This document shows positions 6,314-13,290 of a stretch of DNA of 13,290 bases, in pieces. A model generated the notes under the pieces. It was given only the letters and a program-made list of their open reading frames with translations, had not been told where the DNA came from and ran no database searches. Every line of letters starts with the position of its first letter. Within the stretch, counting starts at the first letter, position 1. Source of the DNA: JBHICC01 sp046759385 (GTDB lineage Bacteria > Pseudomonadota > Gammaproteobacteria > Acidiferrobacterales > SPGG2); assembly GCA_046759385.1 (NCBI GenBank), contig JBHICC010000060.1, forward strand, positions 1 through 13,290. Reading direction: 5' to 3'. The translations under genes were made by a program, and so were the position numbers.

Positions 6314-7501
6314 ATGATGGACGTCTCACTACCACTGTCGCGGTTTACGGTACTTGACCTGACGCGCGTACGCTCCGGACCAACGGCAGTACGCCAGTTC
6401 GCTGATTGGGGTGCGAATGTCATCAAGATCGAACCCCCGGAGAATGTCGATACGGGCAAAGGCATGGGCGGTGCGCGTCACGGACCCGACTTTCAGAACA
6501 TCCATCGAAACAAGCGCAGCATCACTTTAAATCTAAAAGAACCCGACGGTGTTGCTCTGCTAAAACGGTTGGTGAAGAAGGCAGATGTGATCGTTGAGAA
6601 TTACCGCCCCGACGTGAAACATCGGCTTGGCGTTGACTATGAATCGCTGAAGTCCAGCAATCCACGCATCGTGTACGCGAGCATCTCCGGCTTCGGACAG
6701 GAGGGCCCCTATAGCCAGCGGCCGGGCTTTGATCAGATCGCGCAAGGGATGGGCGGCCTTATGTCTATCACCGGTTTGCCTGGGCAGGGTCCAGTGCGTG
6801 TAGGTGTGCCGATTGCAGACCTGACTGCAGGAATGTATTGCGCGATCGGTGTCTTAATCGCACTGCTGCAACGCGAGGTCACCGGGCAGGGTCAGTGGGT
6901 ACGGACGTCATTGCTGCAAGCGCAGATCGCCATGTTGGATTTCCAGGCGGCACGCTGGCTCATTGGCCACGAGGTGCCACCACAAGCGGGCAACAATCAC
7001 CCAACCAGTATCCCCACAGGTGTGTTTCACACGGCCGATGGTCATATCAATGTCGCAACGACTGGACAGACGATGTGGCGTCGCCTGTGCGAGGTGCTCG
7101 AGGCCGAGGATCTCGTTGACCACCCGGACTATGAAACGGCACCGGCACGTCTGCAGAACAGAGATGCGCTGAACGCCGCACTCGACGAACAGTTCGCGAA
7201 GCGGACCAGCGCAGAGTGGATTGAACGGCTGAACGAGGCTGGCGTACCTTGTGGCCCAATTTACCCGATTGACAAGATGTTCGACGACCCTCAGGTGAAG
7301 CACCTCAACATGGCCCAACCTGTCGAACATCCGGAGCTCGGAAAGCTCAATGTTGTCGTCCACCCGATCAATCTGAGCCAAGCCGATCGACCGGATTACA
7401 CGGCTGCACCAGAACGCGGTCAGCACACCGACGAGGTACTGGCCGAATTCGGCGTTAGCGCCGATGAGATCGTTGATCTACGTAAACGAAACATTGTCTA
7501 A
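6314..7501 (+). CDS. CaiB/BaiF family III CoA-transferase
   Basis: Family III transferases move CoA from a donor such as succinyl-CoA onto a carboxylic acid. The product (395 aa from ATG 6314) opens with LSRFTVLDLTRVRSGPTAVR and VIKIEPPE, the N-terminal CoA-binding Rossmann part. It continues with HRNKRSITLNLK, ADVIVENYRPDV and YASISGFGQEGPY. RPGFDQIAQGMGGLMSITG follows, in which D140 is at the position of the catalytic aspartate (D169 of formyl-CoA transferase). GNNHPTSIPTGVF and the small-domain stretch GVPCGPIY complete the fold. AGGAG at 6298-6302 is 11 bases from ATG 6314 and only 2 from ATG 6305, so I prefer 6314; 6317 is also possible. The frame is open to 6161, but that extension lacks family sequence. 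The crotonase-fold gene follows after 45 bases, as in carnitine-type and other acyl-CoA pathways. Acid substrate unknown. Confidence 0.93.
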   Translation: MMDVSLPLSRFTVLDLTRVRSGPTAVRQFADWGANVIKIEPPENVDTGKGMGGARHGPDFQNIHRNKRSITLNLKEPDGVALLKRLVKKADVIVENYRPDVKHRLGVDYESLKSSNPRIVYASISGFGQEGPYSQRPGFDQIAQGMGGLMSITGLPGQGPVRVGVPIADLTAGMYCAIGVLIALLQREVTGQGQWVRTSLLQAQIAMLDFQAARWLIGHEVPPQAGNNHPTSIPTGVFHTADGHINVATTGQTMWRRLCEVLEAEDLVDHPDYETAPARLQNRDALNAALDEQFAKRTSAEWIERLNEAGVPCGPIYPIDKMFDDPQVKHLNMAQPVEHPELGKLNVVVHPINLSQADRPDYTAAPERGQHTDEVLAEFGVSADEIVDLRKRNIV

Positions 7502-7546
7502 CTGTGTAAACCCCTGAATCACCGCTTGCCAAGCCGGAGAATCCGC

Positions 7547-8341
7547 ATGCAGCCCATTACCGACAAGATTATTGCTGACAAGGACGGCGCGATCGGGCGC
7601 CTCGCGTTCAATAACCCTGAGCGACGCAATGCGATCTCGTTCGAGATGTGGCAAGCAATTCCAATCGTGCTGGATGACTTCGCGGGCGATGACGCCATCC
7701 GTGTCGTGGTCGTAAGCGGTGCCGGGGGTAAAGCATTCTCCGCAGGCGCAGACGTGTCCCAATTCGAAAGCAAGCGTTCAACGAAGGATGCAACAGCCGA
7801 ATATAACGCAGCGATACTGGAGGCCTCTGATCGACTCAAGGCCTTCGATAAACCTACGCTTGCGCAGATCGAGGGCTACTGTCTTGGCGGCGGGCTGGGC
7901 GTTGCGCTTTGCTGTGATCTGCGAATCGCCAGCGACGATTCGCGCTTTGCCATCCCGGCGGCCAAACTTGGGTTGGGCTATCGCTATCCGAGCATTCGCA
8001 CGCTCATGGACCTCGTCGGTCCAGCGTTTGCCAAGGAAATTCTTTTTACGGCGCGACAGTTCGATGCCACCGAGGCCTACTGCATGGGTTTGATCAATCG
8101 GGTCCTACCTGGTGAAGAACTGACGGACTATGTTCAAGTTTACGCAGAAAGAATCGGTGCTAACGCCCCGCTCACACTGCACGCCGTCAAAGCAATTGTC
8201 CGCGAAGCCGTCAAAGATGCCGACGCACGTGATTTGAAGCTCTGCGACGAACTCGTCGACCGATGTTTTTCCAGCGAGGATTACGCAGAAGGTCGGCGTG
8301 CATTTATGGAGAAGCGCAAACCCCACTTCGCGGGCCGTTGA
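7547..8341 (+). CDS. Enoyl-CoA hydratase/isomerase (crotonase) family protein lacking the classical catalytic glutamates
   Basis: The 264-residue product is a full crotonase-fold protein. FNNPERRNAI begins the fold. KAFSAGADVSQF (62-73) and GYCLGGGLGVALCCDLRIA (110-128) form the oxyanion hole, and ARQFDATEAYCMGLINRV leads to the C-terminal trimerisation helices. In classical hydratases one glutamate follows the GGG-x motif and another follows the proline in QPE. Here these positions are G118 and A138 (IPAAKLGLGYRYPS), so ordinary syn-hydration is unlikely. Crotonases of this kind can be isomerases, decarboxylases, hydrolases or hydratases with relocated acids. ATG 7547 has GGAG seven bases upstream; the frame is open to 7526 without a better start. 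Co-transcription with the CoA-transferase is likely and suggests action on the acyl-CoA made by it. Fold certain, reaction unknown. Confidence 0.9.
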   Translation: MQPITDKIIADKDGAIGRLAFNNPERRNAISFEMWQAIPIVLDDFAGDDAIRVVVVSGAGGKAFSAGADVSQFESKRSTKDATAEYNAAILEASDRLKAFDKPTLAQIEGYCLGGGLGVALCCDLRIASDDSRFAIPAAKLGLGYRYPSIRTLMDLVGPAFAKEILFTARQFDATEAYCMGLINRVLPGEELTDYVQVYAERIGANAPLTLHAVKAIVREAVKDADARDLKLCDELVDRCFSSEDYAEGRRAFMEKRKPHFAGR

Positions 8342-8495
8342 CCTCCCCTGCCCTCGTCCGCTCCTGAATCCTCGCCCAACAAAAGTCAAAGAGGAACTAG
8401 TAAAGAGGGGGAATGGGCATATCCTGGTATATTTGATCCGCTCTTTAGCTCCTACGCGATGAGCGCGGAGAGAGAATCGGAGCGTAAACCCCAAT
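8342..8495. other. Intergenic spacer before DUF1523 gene
   Basis: The spacer shows no T-tract terminator after the crotonase gene. TATATT at 8428-8433 could be a -10 element for the next gene but has no convincing -35 partner. GGAG at 8479-8482 lies about 13 bases before ATG 8496 and is the only ribosome-binding-site candidate. Confidence 0.25.
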
Positions 8496-9059
8496 ATGAA
8501 AGTCCTGAGGATTATTAAATACAGCATTCTCGCCTTGCTCGTCGTCGGCGTCGGCTTGTTCTTCCATTACAACCTGCCACGGACCGATGTTGTTCAAATC
8601 ACCGGTACAGACGTAAAAAGAATTGATAGGAGCGATCCGGGGCAAACTGTGGCAACTCGCGATGTTCGCTTTCTCAGCACATTGACACGAGAAGGCGAAA
8701 TAAAGGTCTTCAGGAACGAGGACACCGGCTGGGGATGGCCGCCCTATTTCAAGTTCGACAGTGCAGATGTCACTGCCGAGGCACAAACTCTGATTGAAAG
8801 TCAGGAGAAACCCTGGGTTCGCGTTAGATATTATGGTTGGCGAATAAAGGTTTTCTCGCTCTTTCCCAACACCATCAGTCTTAAGCGCGTTGATAAAGAC
8901 TATCGACACATCCCTCTATTCAACATTGTTTTTCTTACGCTGCTGGCGGTCGGTATTTTCTTCGTCGTGCGTATGGTTCGGAGATTTCTCGATCGATTAC
9001 GCGAGAACGAGCGCTTTCAATCAATCTCGCGGTCAATCGAGAACATGTTCCGGCGATAG
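8496..9059 (+). CDS. DUF1523 family membrane protein
   Basis: The 187-residue protein has a short basic N-terminus, a transmembrane helix at about 7-24, a soluble domain of about 115 residues, and a second helix at about 141-159. A basic amphipathic tail (RFLDRLRENERFQSISRSIENMFRR) ends it. The soluble part contains RTDVVQITGTDVKR, FRNEDTGWGWPPYFKFDSADV and VRYYGWRIKVFSLFPN. These fit the DUF1523 family, whose function is unknown as far as I know. The middle domain is probably periplasmic, since both ends of the protein are basic. It ends 25 bases from the convergent aminotransferase stop and sits inside the catabolic block. It shows no enzymatic motif, so it may be a bystander gene or a separate insertion. 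Family assignment is from recall of the conserved W-G-W-P-P-Y-F-K motif. Confidence 0.85.
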   Translation: MKVLRIIKYSILALLVVGVGLFFHYNLPRTDVVQITGTDVKRIDRSDPGQTVATRDVRFLSTLTREGEIKVFRNEDTGWGWPPYFKFDSADVTAEAQTLIESQEKPWVRVRYYGWRIKVFSLFPNTISLKRVDKDYRHIPLFNIVFLTLLAVGIFFVVRMVRRFLDRLRENERFQSISRSIENMFRR

Positions 9060-9084
9060 CCCCGCCGAACAGCAACCCACTCTG

Positions 9085-10008
9085 CTACGAGCCATACACC
9101 GGCGTGCGCCATTCAGGGTGGTCTGCGGCTTCACCGCGTACGAGTGCTACGTATCGCTCTTGCACCGCCTGCGTCAGTGCGCCAATGTTCCCGTCACCAA
9201 CTGGATGGCGGTCTATCGTGATGATGGGCAGAATTTCGTGGCCTGTACCACAGTAGAACGCTTCCTCCGCCGCGTACAGCTCTGTTCGCCCAATATCGCG
9301 CTCAACCGCGTTTAGACCGAGGTGTTCTTTAAAGATCTGCAGGATCGTGCGACGCGTGATGCTTTCCAGAATGTCGCTGGCAACCGTCGAGGTTGTTGGT
9401 ACGCCATCGCGCACGATGAATAGACATGCGCCTGGTCCCTCCGCTACTGTGCCGCGCTGTGTCAGCAAGATAGCATTGTCATAACCGTCGGCCTTGGCCT
9501 GCATCCACGCTAGACGCCCATTGTTGTAGTTAGCGACACACTTGATGCGTGGTGGCATAGCATTATCCGAGATACGTACCCATGAACTGACCGCACAGTT
9601 CAGTCCGGTCTCGGCCTTCACGCGCCGACCCTTTGGCGTCGCAGCGATAGCCATCCCGATCGGGGCGGCAGCTGTCATCTCGCCATCGGGCTCGTCGACG
9701 TAAGCAAACAGACGAACGTAGGTGTCCTCACGCAGCTCATTTGCCTTGATGAGCACCAATATGCACTCCTGTAAGTGCTCCACTGAATACGTGTCGCCGA
9801 ACCGCATGACCTTCATCGAGAACTGTAAACGTTGCAGATGCTCGATCAAGCGGAATACATACATATCGTTCTTTTCGGCGTTCCAATAACCCCGGATACC
9901 CTCGAACACGTTGGTTCCGTACTTAACGGCTGGCGAGAGGATGTGAATACGGGCATCCTCTGTCGGCAAGACCTCACCGTTCAAACTCATATATCTCACG
10001 TTTGACAT
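9085..10008 (-). CDS. ilvE: Branched-chain-amino-acid aminotransferase-type class IV transaminase
   Basis: A PLP fold-type IV aminotransferase, which interconverts amino acids and 2-oxo acids using 2-oxoglutarate/glutamate. From ATG 10008 it has 307 residues, the usual IlvE length. YGTNVFEGIRGY (30-41) is the substrate-binding N-domain motif, and VRLFAYVDEPDGEM follows in mid-protein. The PLP lysine is K156 in PPRIKCVANYNNGRLA, and E190 in TVAEGPGACLF is the glutamate at the pyridine nitrogen. EEAFYCGTGHEILPI closes the C-domain. AGGAG eight bases upstream (plus-strand 10017-10021) fixes this start; the open frame to 10125 is rejected. It is transcribed away from the ThDP enzyme gene. It could be housekeeping IlvE, but its position in a catabolic block suggests it supplies or removes a 2-oxo acid used by the ThDP enzyme. 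Class sure, substrate not. Confidence 0.9.
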   Translation of the reverse strand: MSNVRYMSLNGEVLPTEDARIHILSPAVKYGTNVFEGIRGYWNAEKNDMYVFRLIEHLQRLQFSMKVMRFGDTYSVEHLQECILVLIKANELREDTYVRLFAYVDEPDGEMTAAAPIGMAIAATPKGRRVKAETGLNCAVSSWVRISDNAMPPRIKCVANYNNGRLAWMQAKADGYDNAILLTQRGTVAEGPGACLFIVRDGVPTTSTVASDILESITRRTILQIFKEHLGLNAVERDIGRTELYAAEEAFYCGTGHEILPIITIDRHPVGDGNIGALTQAVQERYVALVRGEAADHPEWRTPVYGS

Positions 10009-10152
10009 TTCATGTACTCCTCGTGGGATCGGGAACGCCGGCACGTATATTAATAGGTATGGGCGTGTTGAGGAATCATGCACCTTTGTATACATTGGCC
10101 CTGGCCGCTCGCTCACACCCATCATCGGCGCCGAAACCTAAAGACCCACGAC
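10009..10152. promoter_or_regulatory. Divergent promoter/operator region between aminotransferase and ThDP enzyme genes
   Basis: This 144-base region lies between two divergent starts. ATGGGCGTG (10059-10067) and CACACCCAT (10114-10122) are inverted copies with one mismatch, about 55 bases or five helical turns apart, which would allow looping by a dimeric regulator. Between them sits the perfect 8-bp palindrome TGTATACA (10087-10094). AT-rich TATATTAATA at 10046-10055 could hold a -10 element. No regulator is encoded in the window. Confidence 0.35.
10017..10021 (-). promoter_or_regulatory. Ribosome binding site deciding the aminotransferase start
   Basis: CTCCT on the plus strand is AGGAG on the minus strand, eight bases from ATG 10008. 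It rules out the upstream in-frame starts, which have no such site and would run across the divergent promoter region. Confidence 0.65.
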
Positions 10153-11772
10153 ATGTCCGAGAAACTCACCACCGCAGCATTAATGGCGAAGTTCTTTGCA
10201 GAAGCGGGGATCGAGTACTTGTTCGGCTATCCGGGTGACCCGAACCTCGAGTTGATGGAGGCGGCCCGTCGGGAAAGTATCGAGTTTATCCTAACGCGCC
10301 GGGAGGGAACGGCAGCGTTCATGGCCGATGCTTACGGTCAGCTCACGGGCCGGCCTGGTGTGTGTATGTCAACATTGGGTCCGGGTTCTACGAACCTTGT
10401 CAACGGTGTTGCCTGTGCTTTCCTCGACCGTACGCCAATGTTGGCGATCTCAGGGCAGATGAACACTCGCCTGGAGCCGACCTTCACTCATCAGAATGTG
10501 GATCACAACCGCCTCTTCGCCCCTGTCACGAAGTGGGTTACGCGAATGGTGCCCGAGGCCGCCGGCTCGATTATGCGAAAGGCAATTCGCACAGCGATGG
10601 CCGAACGACCGGGCCCTGTGCACATCACAACACCGATCAACGTCAGTGCCGCAGAAGCAACGGATTCTGAAATTCGCTTACCGCCGCTGCGTACGCATAC
10701 TCAGTGGACTGAGGTGTTTAGTGTCGACGGCGTTGATGCACATCCCGCGCAGCTGATCGAACGCACGCGGCGGCCGATTGTGGTAGCGGGCATGGCAGTA
10801 AACCGCGTCGGTGGCGCCGAGTCGCTGCGCAGGTTCGTGGAGAAGATCGGCGCACCGATCGCTGTCTCGCCAAAAGCGAAGGGCATTTTGCCGGAGGACC
10901 ACCCTTACTATGCCGGTACGCTCGATATGGCTTGCAATGCGCTCATGTGGAAGTTGTTGGGCTCGGCGGATCTTATTCTTGTGGTTGGATTTGACCCGGT
11001 CGAGTTGATCAAGAGTTGGGGTCCGCGTTGCCCAGTGATTCATATCGATGCGGTCCCGAACACGGATCAGATCTACCCGGCTGAGATAGAGCTGGTTGGG
11101 TCGATTCCGTCAATTCTCGATAGCTTGATCGATGCTTACCATGGTGAAGCAAAGTGGCGCGAGGATGAGGTTCGTGCGCATCGCGACGAACTTTTCGCGT
11201 GCTACTATTCGGGACGCGTTTCCGGCAAGCTCAATCCCTCGGATGTAGTCGATGCTGCGCGCAACGCATTCCCGCACGATACCATCATCACGATGGATGT
11301 GGGCTCACACAAGCTTCTTGTCGGTCAAGGATGGCGTGCATACGAACCCGGCTCCGTCATCGGCACGAACGGACTTTCGGCCATGGGTTTCGCGCTTCCG
11401 GGTGCAATGTCTGCAAAATTGCTACACAGGGACCGATCCGTCATCTGCTTTACAGGCGACGGCGGCTTTGCGATGGTGCAAGGCGAGCTCCAATTGGCCT
11501 CGTCACTGGGTCTGGGCGTGGTGGTGATTGTGTTCTGTGATAACACGCTCCATCGGATCGAGATAAAGCAAACACGTAAGAACTATCCGGCGGTAGGCAC
11601 CCGGTTTGCTCCAAGTGATTTGGTTAAAATGGCGGAGTCGATGGATTGCCACGGCGAGCGGGTTGAAGATGTTTCGGCGCTTGAACGAATACTCGGCAAT
11701 GCCAACAACCTCGATCGCCCGCTAGTGATCGAGGCGAGGATCGACCCGACTCAGTACGAAGCGCAATTCTAG
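10153..11772 (+). CDS. Acetolactate-synthase-like thiamine diphosphate-dependent enzyme
   Basis: The 539-residue protein has the three-domain layout of the pyruvate oxidase/acetolactate synthase/2-oxo-acid decarboxylase superfamily. The N-terminal PYR domain (1-165) holds IEYLFGYPGDPN and the cofactor-activating E51 in RREGTAAFMADAYGQLTGRPG. The central domain (about 190-330) holds RRPIVVAGMAVNR and DLILVVGFDPVE. The PP domain (about 355-530) holds GTNGLSAMGFALPGAM and GDGGFAMVQGELQL (D436), with the distal metal ligand in FCDNT (D463, as in AlsS-type enzymes). Reactions of this family are 2-oxo-acid decarboxylation or acyloin-type ligation. I cannot assign which from motifs. ATG 10153 gives the natural N-terminus; the frame opens at 10078 but adds 25 unlikely residues. 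It is divergent from the aminotransferase and 12 bases upstream of the PrpD-family gene, so a 2-oxo acid made by transamination is a reasonable substrate guess. Confidence 0.92.
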   Translation: MSEKLTTAALMAKFFAEAGIEYLFGYPGDPNLELMEAARRESIEFILTRREGTAAFMADAYGQLTGRPGVCMSTLGPGSTNLVNGVACAFLDRTPMLAISGQMNTRLEPTFTHQNVDHNRLFAPVTKWVTRMVPEAAGSIMRKAIRTAMAERPGPVHITTPINVSAAEATDSEIRLPPLRTHTQWTEVFSVDGVDAHPAQLIERTRRPIVVAGMAVNRVGGAESLRRFVEKIGAPIAVSPKAKGILPEDHPYYAGTLDMACNALMWKLLGSADLILVVGFDPVELIKSWGPRCPVIHIDAVPNTDQIYPAEIELVGSIPSILDSLIDAYHGEAKWREDEVRAHRDELFACYYSGRVSGKLNPSDVVDAARNAFPHDTIITMDVGSHKLLVGQGWRAYEPGSVIGTNGLSAMGFALPGAMSAKLLHRDRSVICFTGDGGFAMVQGELQLASSLGLGVVVIVFCDNTLHRIEIKQTRKNYPAVGTRFAPSDLVKMAESMDCHGERVEDVSALERILGNANNLDRPLVIEARIDPTQYEAQF

Positions 11773-11775
11773 GAG
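11771..11775 (+). promoter_or_regulatory. Ribosome binding site of the MmgE/PrpD gene overlapping the upstream stop
   Basis: AGGAG overlaps the last two bases of the ThDP enzyme stop codon and lies nine bases before ATG 11785. It supports tight co-expression of the two genes. Confidence 0.65.
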
Positions 11776-11784
11776 TGAGCAGCC

Positions 11785-13158
11785 ATGCTAGTGCAAAGGC
11801 TATCTGACTACGTTGCTAATCTGCAGAATTTGGAATTGCCCGCTGAAGTGATTCACGCAACCAAGCGATGCATTGTTGACTGGTTTGCCGCAACCTTACC
11901 GGGCGGGATCTTACCGCCGGCGACCTTGCTAATTGAGGCGTTGGCGGACGACATGGAAAACGGCGATGCGCTGCTCTTGCCTTCAGGTCACCGAACGACG
12001 ATGCGAACTGCCGCGCTCATCAATGGGAGTGCTGCCCACACAGTCGAGTTCGACGACATCTACCGCGATGCCGCCTACCACCCGGGCGCGCCAGTGATTG
12101 CGGCGGCGCTGGCCGCGACCCAAGCGCGTCATGAATCAGGAGATCATCAGCTCCGTGCGGTGATCGCGGGTTATGAGATTTCAACACGAATCGGTGTCGC
12201 CGTGACGCCATCACATTACGAGTACTGGCACACCACCGGTACCGTCGGCACCTTCGGCGCGGCCGTCGCCGCGTCGGCGGCGCTTGGGCTCAGTAGCGAG
12301 CAGACGGCTCATGCTTTGGCAACTGCCGGCACGATGGCGGCCGGACTGCAACAGGCGTTTCGCTCCGACGCCATGAGTAAGCCCCTGCATGCGGGTCGCG
12401 CCGCCGAGACTGGGGTACTGGTCGCTTTAGCGGCGGAGAAAGGCGTCACCGGCGCCAAGGATATTCTGGAAGGCCAACGCGGATTCGGCGCTGCCATGAG
12501 CCAGGATCCGAATTGGCAGAAAGCATTCAGCGATCTCGGATCGACATACAACATTACGCGCATGACCCAGAAGAATCACGGGGCTTGCGGTCATACATTT
12601 GCTGCCGTGGACGGCGTGATCGCGCTGAGGACAGAACACGGACTGACACCGTCGAATGTGAAACGGATTGCCGTCGGCACATATTCCAAGGCATTGGAGA
12701 TAACAGGTAACCGCGACCCGCGCACGGGATTCGAGGCGAAGTTTAGTCTGCCGTATTGCGCGGCCATGGCTCTGTTAGCTGGCCAAGTCCGCCTTAACGC
12801 CTTCAGCTCCGAAAGGCTAAGCGATCCCAACATTCGCGAGCTCATGCAGCGGGTTGAGCTACAGGTTGACCCGAAGGCGGATGCCGACTTCCCGCGGCAT
12901 CGCGCGGCGATCGTCGAAATCGAAACCGTCGACGGAAACACATACCGGCACCACTCCCTTACCCGCAAGGGAGATCCTGACAACCCGCTGACCGATGATG
13001 AGCTGGCAGCAAAGTACCGCGAACTCGCTGCACCGGTAATTGGCGCGGCCGTCGCCGACGAGCTGCTTGTTACGCTATGGGAACTCGATCGGCTCGAGGA
13101 CGTAGGCACGCTGCACCTCTCTAAGATAGACACCTCAGTCGCAGAGGCATCTGGCTGA
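11785..13158 (+). CDS. MmgE/PrpD family protein
   Basis: The family includes 2-methylcitrate dehydratase, cis-aconitate decarboxylase and iminodisuccinate epimerase, acting on small di- and tricarboxylates without a metal cluster. The 457-residue product has the all-helical N-domain with GSAAHTVEFDDIYRDAAYHPG (81-101), then YWHTTGTVGTFGAAVAAS and SKPLHAGRAAETG (198-210). The lid domain follows, with KNHGACGHTFAAVDG (263-277) and a C-terminal segment containing RHRAAIVEIETVDG. H99, H149, K199 and H265 fall at positions conserved as active-site residues in the family, so it looks catalytically intact. The protein is full length. ATG 11785 has AGGAG nine bases upstream, and the gene sits 12 bases after the ThDP enzyme, so the two form an operon. 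Substrate is not identifiable; generic annotation as 2-methylcitrate dehydratase would be unsafe without PrpB/PrpC neighbours. Confidence 0.93.
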   Translation: MLVQRLSDYVANLQNLELPAEVIHATKRCIVDWFAATLPGGILPPATLLIEALADDMENGDALLLPSGHRTTMRTAALINGSAAHTVEFDDIYRDAAYHPGAPVIAAALAATQARHESGDHQLRAVIAGYEISTRIGVAVTPSHYEYWHTTGTVGTFGAAVAASAALGLSSEQTAHALATAGTMAAGLQQAFRSDAMSKPLHAGRAAETGVLVALAAEKGVTGAKDILEGQRGFGAAMSQDPNWQKAFSDLGSTYNITRMTQKNHGACGHTFAAVDGVIALRTEHGLTPSNVKRIAVGTYSKALEITGNRDPRTGFEAKFSLPYCAAMALLAGQVRLNAFSSERLSDPNIRELMQRVELQVDPKADADFPRHRAAIVEIETVDGNTYRHHSLTRKGDPDNPLTDDELAAKYRELAAPVIGAAVADELLVTLWELDRLEDVGTLHLSKIDTSVAEASG

Positions 13159-13168
13159 TTAGCTGCAC

Positions 13169-13192
13169 ACTATTGGCCCCGTTTTCAATAGT
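13169..13192 (+). terminator. Weak hairpin after the MmgE/PrpD gene
   Basis: ACTATTG and CAATAGT form a perfect 7-bp stem with a 10-base loop, 10 bases after the stop codon. The following CCCTCTACCC is pyrimidine-rich but has no T-run, so it is a poor intrinsic terminator. It may instead be an mRNA-stabilising 3-prime hairpin. Confidence 0.3.
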
Positions 13193-13210
13193 CCCTCTAC
13201 CCGGCAACGC

Positions 13211-13259
13211 GAATGTCCGCTCTGGGCCGTTTCCAGACATTCACGAACGTCCGCTTCTC
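13211..13259. repeat. GAATGTCCGCT repeat pair, right end
   Basis: GAATGTCCGCTCTGGGCCG starts at 13211, and a second copy, GAACGTCCGCTTCTC, starts at 13245, which is 34 bases later. They match the left-end repeats in sequence, orientation and spacing: the 46 bases from 45 and from 13212 agree at roughly three quarters of positions. They belong to the same intergenic repeat family as 45-191. Confidence 0.55.
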
Positions 13260-13290
13260 TAATCGGGCATTGATGTCAAGCCCCCCCGGT

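Noticed and set aside
10009..10125. N-terminal extension of the aminotransferase to ATG 10125
   Set aside because: AGGAG at the right distance marks ATG 10008, and the extension would run across the divergent promoter toward the ThDP gene.
11785..13158. Specific naming of the PrpD-family gene as prpD (2-methylcitrate dehydratase)
   Set aside because: No prpB, prpC or acnD neighbours exist, and the family covers several different reactions.

Overview
The window reads as proteobacterial chromosome with fairly high GC. A Hyphomicrobiales/Rhizobiales-type alphaproteobacterium is my best guess, with a betaproteobacterium as the alternative. This rests on a DUF1523 membrane protein, an anti-sigma-like zinc-finger micro-ORF of a kind common in rhizobia, and GAATGTCCGCTT-type intergenic repeats. 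No rRNA, tRNA, insertion sequence, integrase or CRISPR array was seen. No coding gene that I call is cut by a window edge.

Layout. (1) 1-610 is a leader region. It holds degenerate GAATGTCNGCTT repeats, a possible ECF-sigma promoter (GGAAC-N16-CGTA), a 54-codon zf-HC2 anti-sigma-like ORF that may be a frameshifted remnant, and a perfect 14-bp palindrome beside an A-run. (2) 611-3799 encodes a complete 2-oxoglutarate dehydrogenase E1 (SucA/OdhA type). A whole cyclic-nucleotide-binding domain is spliced between its N-terminal docking segment and its catalytic part. No sucB or lpd follows. (3) 3800-4269 is a convergent gap without a confident gene. (4) 4270-6140, minus strand, is a two-gene unit: an MFS transporter and, overlapping it by ATGA, an OtnC-like class II aldolase/decarboxylase. 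(5) 6314-8341, plus strand, is divergent from that unit: a family III CoA-transferase (CaiB/BaiF) followed by a crotonase-fold protein lacking the two classical catalytic glutamates. (6) 8496-9059 is a DUF1523 membrane protein. (7) 9085-10008, minus strand, is a class IV (branched-chain type) aminotransferase. (8) 10153-13158, plus strand, is divergent from the aminotransferase: an acetolactate-synthase-like ThDP enzyme and, 12 nt later, an MmgE/PrpD family protein. (9) 13159-13290 holds a weak hairpin and a second pair of the same repeats found at the left end.

How the genes may work together. Regions 4-8 look like one accessory catabolic island arranged around two divergent promoter regions: uptake (MFS), 2-oxo-acid formation (aminotransferase), ThDP-dependent C-C chemistry, PrpD-type dehydration, decarboxylation or epimerisation, CoA transfer, crotonase chemistry and aldol/decarboxylase cleavage. 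The substrate cannot be read from the sequence, and no regulator, CoA ligase or dehydrogenase lies in the window. The sucA gene looks like a separate unit. Its built-in cNMP sensor domain is the most unusual feature, because it suggests direct second-messenger control of a TCA-cycle entry enzyme.
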